Part shown: one piece after another, positions 1-8,827 of the stretch
Position numbering within the stretch: the stretch's first letter is position 1
How the letters are laid out: each line of letters begins with the position of its first letter
Assembly: GCA_029054245.1 (NCBI GenBank)
Contig: JAIDFQ010000028.1
Coordinates: 1-58,705 of the forward strand
Direction of reading: 5' to 3'
DNA from: Lachnospiraceae bacterium
Lineage (GTDB): Bacteria > Bacillota > Clostridia > Lachnospirales > Lachnospiraceae
DNA: 58,705 bases
Translations under genes and position numbers: made by a program
Notes under the pieces: model-generated
Databases searched by the model: none
The model's input: the letters and a program-made list of their open reading frames with translations, nothing else
What the model was told of the DNA's origin: nothing

Positions 1-563
1 GGTCTCGAATACTGCGGATATTCAAGCAGATAATTACTAAAGCTTTCTGTTTCGCCGGAATCTTCATTGCTAAGCACACCAGGAACCATCCGGGATATGG
101 CATCGATCATCACCATCGCCGGCAGCTCCCCGCCTGTTAGCACGTAATCTCCTATGGATACATAATCTGTGACAATTTCCTCTAACACTCTTTCATCGAT
201 TCCCTCATAATGACCGCAGAGAAAAATCAAATCTTCTTCCTTCGCTAAATCTTTTGCCATAGACTGATGAAAGGTTCTGCCTTGAGGCGTTAAATAAATA
301 ACCCTTCCTCCCTGCCTGCCTTCCCTATGGATTTTCTCACGAACTGCCAGATAGGCATCAAAAACCGGCTGTGCCTGCATCAGCATACCTGCCCCGCCTC
401 CGTAAGGGTAATCATCCACTTTCTTATGTTTGTTCGTCGTATAATCCCTGATGTTGACTGCCTCAAGGGAAATCATCCCTTTTTCCATAGCCCTGCCGAT
501 AATACTGGTGCAAAGCCCGCTCATAATCATTTCAGGAAATAAAGTGAGCACATAATAATTCAC
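1..563 (-). CDS. trmD: tRNA (guanine-37-N1)-methyltransferase TrmD, 3' end cut by window
   Basis: TrmD uses S-adenosylmethionine to methylate G37 next to the anticodon and so prevents frameshifting. The visible 187 codons begin [12 protein letters not shown] and carry the SPOUT trefoil-knot motifs [11 protein letters not shown] (about residues 116-126) and [16 protein letters not shown] (140-155). The family's catalytic Asp probably corresponds to D168 in NEDSG, and the frame ends in LEYPQYSRP, typical of the family. The start is GTG at 563-561, which overlaps the rimM stop by 3 nt, so translation is probably coupled. The C-terminal domain (roughly the last 50-60 residues) lies beyond the left edge. 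It is the last visible gene of the ylxM-ffh-rpsP-khpA-rimM-trmD operon. Confidence 0.95.
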   Translation of the reverse strand, partial: MNYYVLTLFPEMIMSGLCTSIIGRAMEKGMISLEAVNIRDYTTNKHKKVDDYPYGGGAGMLMQAQPVFDAYLAVREKIHREGRQGGRVIYLTPQGRTFHQSMAKDLAKEEDLIFLCGHYEGIDERVLEEIVTDYVSIGDYVLTGGELPAMVMIDAISRMVPGVLSNEDSGETESFSNYLLEYPQYSR

Positions 564-1102
564 GATTTCTTTTCTACCTCATTCTCAGATGTATCGTCTA
601 ACAGTCCGTCAAGCACATGAATCAACATTCTGTTTTCTTCCAGATTGACTAGAAGGATGCATTCCTTGATTGCCGGAATAAGAAGCATTCTTCCATCCTC
701 TAAGCGAATCGCATATACATCATTGGCGCCGGTTTCAATGACCTCCACAAGAACACCCTTATATTTGCCATCATCTGATACCACATTCACGCCTTCTAAA
801 TCTGCTATGAAATATTCGTCCTCCTTTAGCTCCACTGCATTTTCCCTTGTAACCAAAAGACGCTTTCCTTTATACTTTTCAATATCATTGATGCTGTCAA
901 AGCCTTTAAATTTTAATATTACAAACTGCTTGAAGAACTTCACGGACTCGATCTTGAGACTAAGTGTTTCTTTCCCCGTATCAAGCAGTACCTCTTTCAG
1001 TTTTTTGAAACGATTTGCATCATCTGTGGTAGGAAACACTTTCACTTCTCCCTTGATTCCATGAGTGGAAGAAATAATTCCCACCTGTAATAAACTTTCC
1101 AT
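560..1102 (-). CDS. rimM: 16S rRNA processing / 30S maturation factor RimM
   Basis: RimM is an assembly factor for the 30S head that binds ribosomal protein S19. The 180 residues show the N-terminal RimM barrel ([21 protein letters not shown] at the start) and a PRC-barrel from about residue 95 ([13 protein letters not shown]). The start is well supported by the upstream GGGAGG. It is followed without a gap by trmD and preceded by khpA with a 107-nt spacer that contains a decayed copy of the 37-bp hairpin repeat seen at 46.6 kb. Length is normal for the family. Confidence 0.95.
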   Translation of the reverse strand: MESLLQVGIISSTHGIKGEVKVFPTTDDANRFKKLKEVLLDTGKETLSLKIESVKFFKQFVILKFKGFDSINDIEKYKGKRLLVTRENAVELKEDEYFIADLEGVNVVSDDGKYKGVLVEVIETGANDVYAIRLEDGRMLLIPAIKECILLVNLEENRMLIHVLDGLLDDTSENEVEKKS

Positions 1103-1132
1103 TCAAACCTCCCTGATTCACAAGATCTTGAA

Positions 1133-1169
1133 TCAAACACTGCCATCCTTCGCGAGACAGCTTATTGAA
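1133..1169. repeat. Decayed copy of 37-bp hairpin repeat
   Basis: In the khpA-rimM spacer, this stretch matches the tandem unit at 46625-46735 at about 27 of 37 positions by hand count. It keeps the flanks TCAAAC and TTATTG and the core CTTCGNGAGA. The stem complementarity is mostly lost here. It suggests a dispersed small repeat family in this genome. Confidence 0.5.
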
Positions 1170-1209
1170 TAACAGGCAGCCCGCCATGCGAACTGCCCTT
1201 CGTTCTGGT

Positions 1210-1437
1210 TTAGACGATTTCCACGTCTACTCTTTGATTTTCTTTGGATGATGCTGCTTTTACCACGGAACGGATTGCTTTTGCAATTCTTCCCTGTTTT
1301 CCGATTACCTTGCCCATATCAGATGCAGCGACATGAAGTTCAATGGTAATATGCTTACCCTCTTCCTTCTGGGTCACAACAACCTCATCCGGATGTTCAA
1401 CAAGTGCTTTCGCTATTACTTCAACTAATTCCTTCAT
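1210..1437 (-). CDS. khpA: KH-domain RNA-binding protein KhpA (YlqC family)
   Basis: A 75-residue single KH domain protein. The RNA-binding loop GKQG sits at about residues 46-49 (MGKVIGKQGRIAK), after a strand carrying ITIELHVAASD. In other Gram-positive bacteria KhpA pairs with KhpB/Jag and influences cell elongation and small-RNA binding; that role is family knowledge, not visible here. It lies between rpsP and rimM, the conserved position of this gene in Bacillota. A strong GGAGGTG precedes the ATG. Confidence 0.93.
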   Translation of the reverse strand: MKELVEVIAKALVEHPDEVVVTQKEEGKHITIELHVAASDMGKVIGKQGRIAKAIRSVVKAASSKENQRVDVEIV

Positions 1438-1469
1438 AGTCCACCTCCAAACAAGTTGCCGGTTCCATG

Positions 1470-1715
1470 TTATTTTTCAATACCTGCCTGCTTGAAAATC
1501 TTACTGACAACTTCTGTCGGCTGCGCACCGTTTGCAAGCCACTTTTTAGCCAGCTCTTCATTTACATGAAAAGTACTGGGATCTGTGTTAGGATCGTAAG
1601 TTCCGATTTCCTCGATACATCTTCCGTCTCTAGGGGATCTGGAATCTGCAACAACGATTCTATAGAAAGGAGCTTTCTTCTGACCCATTCTTCTTAATCT
1701 GATTTTTACTGCCAT
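1470..1715 (-). CDS. rpsP: 30S ribosomal protein S16
   Basis: An 81-residue protein beginning [20 protein letters not shown], the canonical S16 N-terminus, with [11 protein letters not shown] following. It binds 16S rRNA during early 30S assembly. The start at 1715 is chosen over one three codons upstream because GAGGTG lies 6 nt before it. The gene lies between ffh and khpA in the SRP/ribosome operon. Confidence 0.97.
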   Translation of the reverse strand: MAVKIRLRRMGQKKAPFYRIVVADSRSPRDGRCIEEIGTYDPNTDPSTFHVNEELAKKWLANGAQPTEVVSKIFKQAGIEK

Positions 1716-1801
1716 GTTTTTCACCTCACATTTTTAAATTAATGATTTATTTTGAAAAGAAACAACACCTTTCTATCAGGCTGTCTCTAATTTCAACTTT
1801 T

Positions 1802-3157
1802 TCAGAAAGGGAAGCGCATCTTTCCAAAACCACCTCTGCCCTTTCCTCCCATAAGCCCAGGCATCTGCTTCATCATCTTCTGAGACTGCTCAAACTGCTT
1901 AACAAAGCGGTTCACTACCGCCATATCCACCCCTGCGCCTCTTGCAATCCTGCTTTTTCTGCTTAAGTTAAGAAGCTTTGGATTCTTCCGCTCCTGCGGT
2001 GTCATGCTTAAGATGATCGCCTCTGTCCTTGCCAGCTGCTTTTCATCTACCATTGACTCTATACTTCCGAGCTGTTTTCCCATGCCAGGCATCATACTTA
2101 AAATGCTTGTAAGTCCGCCCATTTTACGCATCTGTTTCATGCTCTCTAGGTAATCATCAAAGTCAAACTTGCCCTTTTTCATCCGGGCAGCCATCTCTTT
2201 TTCTTTCTCTTCATCTATAGAGATATTTTCCTGCGCCTTTTCAATCAGGGAGAGTACATCCCCCATACCAAGGATTCGGCTTGCCATCCGGTCAGGATAA
2301 AACTGCTCTAAATCAGAAAGCTTTTCCCCCATACCCACATACAAAATTGGCTTACCCGTAACTGCCTTGACAGAAAGCGCCGCACCGCCTCTGGTGTCGC
2401 CGTCCATCTTAGAAAGGACCACGCCACTTATTTCTATTTGATCGTCAAACTCTTTTGCCACCGTAACGGCATCCTGTCCGGTCATTGCATCCACCACCAG
2501 AAGGGTCTGATGCACCTCCACCTGTTCCTTGATTTTCTTAAGCTCCGTCATCATATCCTCATCAATGTGAAGACGTCCGGCGGTATCTAAAATCACCACA
2601 TTGTGACCGTTTTTCCTGGCATGCTCAATTGCCGCCTTTGCAATATCCACAGGGCTTTGATTTTCCCCCATGGAAAAAACATCCACCTGCTGCTTCTCTC
2701 CGTTCACCTGCAGCTGTTTGATTGCCGCTGGTCTGTAGACGTCGCAGGCAACGAGAAGCGGCTTTTTCCCTTTCAATTTCAGCTTGCCGGCAATCTTCGC
2801 CGTTGTAGTCGTCTTACCAGCGCCCTGCAGACCACACATCATAATCGTAGTGATCGATTTTCCGGGCTGCATCTGAATCTCTGTGGTCTCTGAACCCATC
2901 AGAGAAATCATTTCCTCATTCACAATCTTAATGACCATCTGCCCCGGATTTAAACCGTTCATCACATCCGATCCAATGGCTCTTGCTTCCACAGCCTTTA
3001 TGAACTGCTTTACTACCTTAAAGTTGACATCTGCTTCCAAGAGCGCCAATTTTACTTCCTTAAGGGCAGTCTTTACATCCTCCTCAGTAAGTCTTCCTTT
3101 ACTGCGGAGATTTTTAAATACATTTTGAAGTTTATCTGTTAAACTTTCAAATGCCAT
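1802..3157 (-). CDS. ffh: Signal recognition particle protein Ffh
   Basis: Ffh (SRP54) binds 4.5S/SRP RNA and signal sequences and hands nascent membrane proteins to FtsY. The order is an N-domain helical bundle, then the GTPase with P-loop GLQGAGKTTTTAK near residue 110, DTAGRLH and TKMDGDTRGGAALS, then the methionine-rich M-domain from about residue 330 (MKQMRKMGG, SMMPGMGK). The C-terminal tail is glycine-rich (GGKGRGGFGKM). At 451 residues it has the usual length. It follows ylxM with a 3-nt gap, and its receptor FtsY is encoded 4.7 kb away at 7889. Confidence 0.97.
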   Translation of the reverse strand: MAFESLTDKLQNVFKNLRSKGRLTEEDVKTALKEVKLALLEADVNFKVVKQFIKAVEARAIGSDVMNGLNPGQMVIKIVNEEMISLMGSETTEIQMQPGKSITTIMMCGLQGAGKTTTTAKIAGKLKLKGKKPLLVACDVYRPAAIKQLQVNGEKQQVDVFSMGENQSPVDIAKAAIEHARKNGHNVVILDTAGRLHIDEDMMTELKKIKEQVEVHQTLLVVDAMTGQDAVTVAKEFDDQIEISGVVLSKMDGDTRGGAALSVKAVTGKPILYVGMGEKLSDLEQFYPDRMASRILGMGDVLSLIEKAQENISIDEEKEKEMAARMKKGKFDFDDYLESMKQMRKMGGLTSILSMMPGMGKQLGSIESMVDEKQLARTEAIILSMTPQERKNPKLLNLSRKSRIARGAGVDMAVVNRFVKQFEQSQKMMKQMPGLMGGKGRGGFGKMRFPF

Positions 3158-3160
3158 AAA

Positions 3161-3502
3161 TCAAAGCTCCTCTAATATCTGACGGGACAGCAAACCGATT
3201 CTTTGTACCAGTTCTTCCCTCGTCAACTCTTCGTCAGCGGTTAATTTTTGCAACTGATCAATGTTATCCTTTATCTTCATAAAGCGCTGCACAAGATGCA
3301 GTTTGTCCTCATAGTCCTGCAAAATACGATTGCACCGCCTTACCAGATCATGCACGCCCTGGCGGGAAATTCCGCTCTCCTTTGCGATTTCAGCCAGCGA
3401 CAAATCATTATATACCACATCTTCATATATCTTTTTCTGATGTTCTGTAAGCAGTTCCCCATAAAAATCATACAAGAGCCCCTGCTCCACAATTCTTTCC
3501 AT
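3161..3502 (-). CDS. ylxM: YlxM/p13-like sigma-70-type HTH protein
   Basis: A 113-residue acidic protein with a sigma-region-4-like helix-turn-helix ([18 protein letters not shown], then [13 protein letters not shown]). Members stimulate or modulate SRP function and are always encoded next to ffh. The ATG at 3502 is preferred to the TTG two codons upstream because AGGTG is spaced correctly. It is the first gene of the operon, with a promoter 18-46 nt upstream. Confidence 0.9.
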   Translation of the reverse strand: MERIVEQGLLYDFYGELLTEHQKKIYEDVVYNDLSLAEIAKESGISRQGVHDLVRRCNRILQDYEDKLHLVQRFMKIKDNIDQLQKLTADEELTREELVQRIGLLSRQILEEL

Positions 3503-3519
3503 ATGCAATCACCTAAAGT

Positions 3520-3548
3520 AGAATACTACAAAGAGTTGGGTATGTCAA
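3520..3548 (-). promoter_or_regulatory. Promoter of ylxM-ffh-rpsP operon
   Basis: On the minus strand there is TTGACA (3543-3548), a 17-nt spacer and TATTCT (3520-3525), a near-consensus sigma-A promoter. The -35 element lies inside a perfect inverted repeat (3542-3565). Confidence 0.75.
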
Positions 3549-3565
3549 GCATTTTTGCTTGACAT
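3542..3565. repeat. Perfect inverted repeat over the ylxM -35 box
   Basis: Arms ATGTCAAGCA and TGCTTGACAT are separated by TTTT (10-bp arms). There is no T-run on the minus strand after the stem, so a terminator for the upstream AraC gene is doubtful. Its position on the -35 box suits an operator. Confidence 0.6.
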
Positions 3566-3670
3566 TTTTGTCATATGATCAAAAGACGCTCAAAGAGGAC
3601 ATTTATGTTTTGTATTCCAACAGTCCGCAGCCATACGCTCCTGCCTTTCGACCAGCAATTCCCCACTATA

Positions 3671-4516
3671 TCATTTATAATCCGCCGAGGGCATCTGCCC
3701 CAGCAACTTTTTATATGCTCTACTAAACGTAGAATAATCTTTAAAGCCGCATTCTATACTGGCAGCTGTTGCGCTCATCCCCGACAGGATCAGATTCCGT
3801 GCTGACAAAATGCGTTTCTCCAGAATATACTGATGCATAGAATATCCTGTTTCCTCTTTGAATTTACGCATCATGTGATATTTGCTCAAATAGAATCTTG
3901 CGGAAAGCGCTTCTATCGTCAAGTTCTTTCCAAGATTTTCATTGATATAGTGTATCAGTTCTACTATTTTCTTATCATATCTTGCCATCTTGTGAAAAAC
4001 TTCCGGATTGCAGATGCAGTATCTGTCTAATTCTATCATGAGTTTGAGGAATAATATCCGACTATACATATCCTGCGCGTAACCGCCATCCTTGTCCACT
4101 CTTTCAATCAGTCTTACGGTTTCAAACAGGTTTCTGCTGATGGCAGGTGATAAACGGATCACATTGCCCTTTTCTGTGCCCGCCATCTGAAAACAGAGAT
4201 CAAGTCTGCCTTCTGGGCAGGAATGCTCATCCAGAAAATCACTGGAAATATAAAATACATATCTTTCATAAGGTACACTGGCATCTACAAATGGTCTATG
4301 GATTTCGCCTTTATTGACCAGAAGAATATCATGAGGTTCTAATTGATAGGTCTTGCCCTCAATACGGTATTTTACTTTTCCCGATACGAACCAAATCAGC
4401 TTGTGAAAGTCATGGTAGTGATAGACATATTCGCCCGGCACAGAGTCCTTAAGATAAAACATCTTAAATTTTTCCAGCAGATATCCGCTTTTTACTGATT
4501 CCCGGATTTCTTCCAT
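3671..4516 (-). CDS. AraC-family transcriptional regulator with cupin sensor domain
   Basis: 281 residues. The N-terminal half is a cupin-type AraC ligand domain (YHYHDFHKLIWFVSGKVKY, then LEPHDILLVNKGEIHRPF). The C-terminal ~95 residues contain two helix-turn-helix motifs (LTIEALSARFYLSKYHMMRKFKEE reduced to its key part LSKYHMMRKFK; and SATAASIECGFKDYSTFSRAYKK as CGFKDYSTFSRAYKK). Such proteins usually activate carbohydrate or stress genes; the ligand is not predictable. It starts 9 nt after the GH25 lysozyme gene, so the two are probably co-transcribed from 5669-5697. Confidence 0.88.
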   Translation of the reverse strand: MEEIRESVKSGYLLEKFKMFYLKDSVPGEYVYHYHDFHKLIWFVSGKVKYRIEGKTYQLEPHDILLVNKGEIHRPFVDASVPYERYVFYISSDFLDEHSCPEGRLDLCFQMAGTEKGNVIRLSPAISRNLFETVRLIERVDKDGGYAQDMYSRILFLKLMIELDRYCICNPEVFHKMARYDKKIVELIHYINENLGKNLTIEALSARFYLSKYHMMRKFKEETGYSMHQYILEKRILSARNLILSGMSATAASIECGFKDYSTFSRAYKKLLGQMPSADYK

Positions 4517-4525
4517 GTGCGCTCC

Positions 4526-5626
4526 TTACTCACTGTCCTTTGCATAATCCTTCATACCCACATTCAGATCCACATCTCCCTTGATTCCCGCCACTCTTCC
4601 TTTTGAAGAGTATTGCCAGATTGCAAAATCATAAGGGAAATAGACCGTGGAATCATAATAGGCAAACCATTTATCATATTCTTCAATCTGTTCCATATCC
4701 AACATAATCATAAAGGTCTTCAGATTTCCGTATATCATAGGCGTATACCCTGCTTCCTTGATGGTCTCACAAAAAGCAATGGCGGTCTCGGTATACTCTT
4801 CCTTGGTCATCTCTGCTGTTCTGGCCGAATCACTTCCGGTTTCTTCTAAATCAAGCACGATAGGGTATGTAACATCATAAGGCTCTATTAAATCCAACAC
4901 AAATTCAGCTTCTTCCTTTGCTTCCTCTGGGGTTATCGCCTGGGTATAAAAATAAACGCCGGTATGAATATCGTTGCGGGAGGCGCCTTCCATATTGTCC
5001 GCAAAGTATTCATCCTCCACCAGCTTTCCTTCCGAATTTCCTCTAAATCCAGCACGGATAAATGCATACGTGACACCGTCCTCTGAAACCTTTTCCCAGT
5101 CGATTTCTCCCTGATGTTTTGATACATCAATCCCCTTTGTCGACAGAACGGTATCCGCACCATTTAAATAAACAATCTCTTTATTATCCTGCGTAACAAA
5201 ATTGTCATATACATATTCATGCTTTTTTAAATTTTCCTGTATGGGAAAAAAGGAGTAACCGCCGTCCGCAAAGACCACCACATCCTCCGGGAAAAGGGTA
5301 CGAAGCACAGAAACGGTACTATCCCCGGCGCTCATCATTTGTTTGAGCTCATCTAAGGTATTTCGCCTCTCTTCTTCCTCTGCAATAAGAACCGCTTCCC
5401 TTGTATAAGAATCCAGATCTGACTGGGTATAAATATATTCTTCCTGCAGTTCCTCCATTTCCTTAAGTCTGCTCATGGCTTCCAGCCCTTCATTTCTTAA
5501 GCTGTAATTCTGCAGAACCAGAATGATACACCCCGTCAGTGCCATCAGGGTGATCAGGCTGAAAATAATATTGGTGATCAGATTCATCTGCTGCTTTCTT
5601 CTGTTTCTTTTTGCTGTCTTATTCAT
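4526..5626 (-). CDS. Membrane-anchored GH25 lysozyme (muramidase)
   Basis: 366 residues. A basic N-terminus is followed by one membrane segment (about residues 15-38, ITNIIFSLITLMALTGCII), a helical, probably coiled-coil stretch (45-95) and a GH25 domain from about 165 to 360. The GH25 catalytic signature is clear: KGIDVSKHQGEIDW at its start and the acidic pair in PIVLDLEETG, then FAIWQYSSKG and DVDLN near the end. The enzyme would cut the MurNAc-GlcNAc bond outside the membrane. A N-terminal anchor rather than a secretion signal suggests a role in own-wall remodelling. No choline or SH3 wall-binding repeats were seen. Confidence 0.92.
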   Translation of the reverse strand: MNKTAKRNRRKQQMNLITNIIFSLITLMALTGCIILVLQNYSLRNEGLEAMSRLKEMEELQEEYIYTQSDLDSYTREAVLIAEEEERRNTLDELKQMMSAGDSTVSVLRTLFPEDVVVFADGGYSFFPIQENLKKHEYVYDNFVTQDNKEIVYLNGADTVLSTKGIDVSKHQGEIDWEKVSEDGVTYAFIRAGFRGNSEGKLVEDEYFADNMEGASRNDIHTGVYFYTQAITPEEAKEEAEFVLDLIEPYDVTYPIVLDLEETGSDSARTAEMTKEEYTETAIAFCETIKEAGYTPMIYGNLKTFMIMLDMEQIEEYDKWFAYYDSTVYFPYDFAIWQYSSKGRVAGIKGDVDLNVGMKDYAKDSE

Positions 5627-5668
5627 CTTCTCTTCTGAACCTTTCCTTGAAAAACCTTTTACCAGATA

Positions 5669-5697
5669 AGTATATTATGAAATCTGATGTTTTTCAA
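5669..5697 (-). promoter_or_regulatory. Promoter of GH25-AraC operon
   Basis: Minus strand TTGAAA (5692-5697), 17-nt spacer, TATACT (5669-5674), about 45 nt upstream of the lysozyme start. Confidence 0.65.
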
Positions 5698-5724
5698 TTG
5701 TTTATCCCTTCCATTTTCATGCCG

Positions 5725-6582
5725 CTATAGTTTTTCGCCAAAGTAGCTTTTGTAGCCCTCCCCATAAATCTCCGCAGCGCTTGAGATAATCATAAAGGCG
5801 CTGGAATCCTCCTGCTTTACGATTTCCTCCACCTTATAGGCATTCTGTTTTTTGACCACACAGAAAATAACTTGCTTATCTTCCTTTTTATAGGCTCCAG
5901 TCCCGGAAAGATAGGTCACCCCCACCTCTAGTTCTTTTAAAATCCGCTCTGTAATGGCTGTGGGGACACTACTGATGATATAAATCATTTTTGCCCCATC
6001 CCTCCCATACAAGACCAGATCCAGCATCTGGGAAGTGGCAACAGCCGACACCGCACTGTAGAGAACCGTATCCATGTTCCCAAACACAATGCCGCCGATT
6101 CCAATGATAATGGAATCTATCACAAGAAAGATCGTACCCGTTTTCAGATGCGGCTTCTTTTGCTTCAAACACTTTACGATAATATCGGTTCCTCCCGTGG
6201 TCGCCCCAGACTTAAGCACATATCCCAGCCCAATTGCCACAAGCACTCCGCCGAACAGCGCCCCCAAAAGCGGTTCTTTCGTCAAAGGCTCCATCTTCTG
6301 AAAAATGTTGGTCGCAGCAGAGGATACAAAAATTGCATACAAGGTGGAAAGAATGAATTTCCATCCAAATTTCCACACCCCTAAAGCTATAATGGGAATA
6401 TTCAGAAGCATAAATAATGTTCCTGTCTCAATCGGCACAAGACGGCTTAATATAATGGACAGACCAGATACGCCGCCCGGCGCCAGATTATTCGGATCGA
6501 TAAACAGACTGATGCCTGCCCCAAACAAAACAGCTGCAACGGTAATCACAACATACTTTTTAACTGTTTTCATCAACCGCAT
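5725..6582 (-). CDS. YitT family membrane protein (DUF161/DUF2179)
   Basis: 285 residues. The first ~200 contain five to six hydrophobic segments, including the family motifs NNLAPGGVSGLSII and KSGATTGGTDIIVKCL. The C-terminal ~80 residues form a soluble DUF2179 domain (YIISSVPTAITERILKELEVGVTYLSGTGAY as key GVTYLSGTGAY). The function of the family is not established. RBS AAAGGAG precedes the start. It lies just after the terminator hairpin behind ilvA. Confidence 0.88.
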   Translation of the reverse strand: MRLMKTVKKYVVITVAAVLFGAGISLFIDPNNLAPGGVSGLSIILSRLVPIETGTLFMLLNIPIIALGVWKFGWKFILSTLYAIFVSSAATNIFQKMEPLTKEPLLGALFGGVLVAIGLGYVLKSGATTGGTDIIVKCLKQKKPHLKTGTIFLVIDSIIIGIGGIVFGNMDTVLYSAVSAVATSQMLDLVLYGRDGAKMIYIISSVPTAITERILKELEVGVTYLSGTGAYKKEDKQVIFCVVKKQNAYKVEEIVKQEDSSAFMIISSAAEIYGEGYKSYFGEKL

Positions 6583-6606
6583 GTGCCGTCTCCTTTCTAT
6601 TGCCGG

Positions 6607-6638
6607 AAAAACCGTATACTATAGAGTATACGGTTTTT
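6607..6638 (-). terminator. Intrinsic terminator behind ilvA
   Basis: A perfect 14-bp stem: AAAAACCGTATACT, loop ATAG, AGTATACGGTTTTT. It has A/T tracts on both sides, so it can work in either direction. On the minus strand it follows the ilvA stop by about 20 nt. Confidence 0.85.
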
Positions 6639-6652
6639 GAATAAAAATACAA
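6625..6652 (-). promoter_or_regulatory. Possible yitT promoter overlapping the terminator stem
   Basis: Minus strand TTGTAT (6647-6652), 16-nt spacer, TATACT (6625-6630). The -10 lies inside the terminator stem. It is the only sigma-A-like pair seen in the short ilvA-yitT gap, but the -35 is weak. Confidence 0.35.
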
Positions 6653-6659
6653 CTAATGT

Positions 6660-7883
6660 TTAAATGTTCGTTCTGACCACTTTGGGCTGGTATCCATTCT
6701 GCTCCAGCGCACGCATAATCTGGTGCTTATGCTCCGTACCGAACGCTTCAAGGGTTATGCGAAGCTCCACAGCGGCATTCCGGTTGATGGATACGAACTG
6801 GTTATGCTCCAGTTTGATGACATTGCCGCTCTGCTTTGCGATCACATCTGCTACATGGCTTAATTCTCCCGGCTTGTCAGGAAGCAGCACGGACACTGTG
6901 AATATCCGGTCTCTCATAATCAGCCCCTGCTGTACCACCGAGGACATGGTAATCACATCCATATTCCCGCCACTTAAGATGGATACCACCTTTTTCTTCT
7001 TCACATTAAGATGCTTGAGCGCTGCTACCGTCAAAAGACCTGAGTTTTCAACCACCATCTTATGATTCTCCACCATATCTAGAAACGCTACCACCAGTTC
7101 CTCGTCCGGTATGGCAATAATATCATCCAGATTCTTGCATAAATAAGGGAAAATTTTTTCTCCCGGCGTCTTCACCGCCGTACCGTCAGCAATGGTGCTT
7201 ACATGGTCTAAAGTAACCACCTTTCCTGCCTTAATAGATGCCTTTAAACAGCTTGCGCCTTCCGGCTCCACACCGATTACCTTTATCTTCGGATTCAAAA
7301 GCTTAGCCAGGGTAGACACGCCTGTAGCAAGACCGCCGCCGCCCACCGGCACCAGAATATAGTCCACCAGAGGAAGTTCCTTGAAGATTTCCATTGCGAT
7401 GGTCCCCTGTCCTGTTGCAACTGCCGGATCGTCAAATGGATGAATGAAGGTATACCCGTTTTCCTTGGCAAGCGTATAAGCATGCTCACACGCCTCGTCG
7501 TAGACATCTCCGAACAGTACCACCTCTGCCCCGTAACCTTTTGTCCTGTTCACTTTGATTAGCGGTGTCGTCGTGGGCATAACAATAACTGCCTTAACGC
7601 CATAACATTTTGCAGCATAGGCAACGCCCTGTGCATGGTTGCCTGCGGAAGCAGTGATCAATCCTTTTTCCCGCTCTTCCTTTGAAAGCGTGCTCAGCTT
7701 ATAGTAAGCCCCCCGCAGCTTATATGCACCCGTAAACTGCATATTTTCGGGCTTCAAATATACCTTGTTTCCCGTCTGTGCACTGTAAAAATCACTGTAT
7801 ACCAGTTTGGTTTCCTGAGTCACTTTTCTGACTGTTTCAGATGCCTCTTCAAACTTCTCTAATGTCAGCATTTTCTCTTCCAT
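6660..7883 (-). CDS. ilvA: Threonine ammonia-lyase with ACT domain
   Basis: Converts threonine to 2-oxobutanoate and ammonia, feeding isoleucine or propionyl metabolism. About 407 residues. The PLP lysine is in MQFTGAYKLRGAYYKL, the phosphate-binding glycine loop in VPVGGGGLATGVS, and a C-terminal ACT domain starts near residue 330 (RIFTVSVLLPDKPGELSHVA), as in the short catabolic/biosynthetic type with a single regulatory domain. The ATG at 7883 is preferred to the TTG at 7892, since AGGAGG lies 10 nt before the ATG. It starts 5 nt after ftsY and is probably co-transcribed with it. Confidence 0.93.
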   Translation of the reverse strand: MEEKMLTLEKFEEASETVRKVTQETKLVYSDFYSAQTGNKVYLKPENMQFTGAYKLRGAYYKLSTLSKEEREKGLITASAGNHAQGVAYAAKCYGVKAVIVMPTTTPLIKVNRTKGYGAEVVLFGDVYDEACEHAYTLAKENGYTFIHPFDDPAVATGQGTIAMEIFKELPLVDYILVPVGGGGLATGVSTLAKLLNPKIKVIGVEPEGASCLKASIKAGKVVTLDHVSTIADGTAVKTPGEKIFPYLCKNLDDIIAIPDEELVVAFLDMVENHKMVVENSGLLTVAALKHLNVKKKKVVSILSGGNMDVITMSSVVQQGLIMRDRIFTVSVLLPDKPGELSHVADVIAKQSGNVIKLEHNQFVSINRNAAVELRITLEAFGTEHKHQIMRALEQNGYQPKVVRTNI

Positions 7884-7888
7884 GGTAA

Positions 7889-8827
7889 TCAATCCTCCTG
7901 TAGCGTCTGTTCACTTACATCAAACAGTGCGTTTACAAACTGTTCCGAATCAAACTTCTGCAGATCATCCAGTTTCTCACCTACACCAATATATTTCACC
8001 GGTATATTCAGTTCTGATTGAATCGCAACCGCAATACCGCCTTTTGAGGTTCCATCCATCTTTGTCAGGATGATTCCTGTTAAATCTGCAGTTTCTCCGA
8101 ACTCTCTTGCCTGATTTAAAGCATTCTGACCAGTAGTCCCGTCTAATACAATCAGATTCTCCCGGTGTGCGCCCGGAAACTCTCTGTCTATGATGCGGTT
8201 CATCTTTTTTAATTCTTCCATCAGATTTTTTTTGTTATGAAGTCTTCCTGCCGTATCGCAGATCAGTACATCTGTGCGTCTTGCCTTTGCAGCATTCACC
8301 GCGTCATAGACCACGCTGGATGGATCTGCTCCCTGGGCGCCTGTGATGATATCTACCCCTGCACGGTTTGCCCATTCGGTAAGCTGTTCACAGGCGGCTG
8401 CCCTGTAAGTATCCGCCGCTGCAATCAGTACTTTTCTTCCCTGATTTTTCAGGATGCCCGCCAGCTTCCCCACGGATGTGGTCTTTCCCACTCCGTTTAC
8501 GCCAATAATCAGTACTACCGATTGTTGGTTTTCAAACTCATAGGCGGTCTCCTCCACCTTCATTTGTTCCTTAATGCTTTCAATCAAAAATGATTTACAT
8601 TCGGCAGGCTCCTTGATACGGTTTTCTTTTACCTGTCTGCGCAGCCTGTCCAGTATGTCGCTTGTGGCATTTACACCAATATCCCCCATAATCAGGATTT
8701 CTTCCAGCTCTTCATAGAAATCTTCGTCAATCGAAGAAAACCCGCTGAATACAGAGTCAATCCCATGGACAATATTGTTCCTCGTTTTGCTTAATCCTTC
8801 TTTTAATTTACTGAAAAATCCTGCCAT
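7889..8827 (-). CDS. ftsY: SRP receptor GTPase FtsY
   Basis: Docks Ffh-bound ribosomes to the membrane translocon. 312 residues without a long acidic A-domain. The N-domain helices come first, then G-motifs IGVNGVGKTTSVGKLA near residue 108, DTYRAAACEQL, CDTAGRLHNKK and LTKMDGTSKGG. It overlaps the smc stop by one base (TAATG), a translational-coupling arrangement, and the smc-ftsY order is standard in Bacillota. Confidence 0.97.
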   Translation of the reverse strand: MAGFFSKLKEGLSKTRNNIVHGIDSVFSGFSSIDEDFYEELEEILIMGDIGVNATSDILDRLRRQVKENRIKEPAECKSFLIESIKEQMKVEETAYEFENQQSVVLIIGVNGVGKTTSVGKLAGILKNQGRKVLIAAADTYRAAACEQLTEWANRAGVDIITGAQGADPSSVVYDAVNAAKARRTDVLICDTAGRLHNKKNLMEELKKMNRIIDREFPGAHRENLIVLDGTTGQNALNQAREFGETADLTGIILTKMDGTSKGGIAVAIQSELNIPVKYIGVGEKLDDLQKFDSEQFVNALFDVSEQTLQED

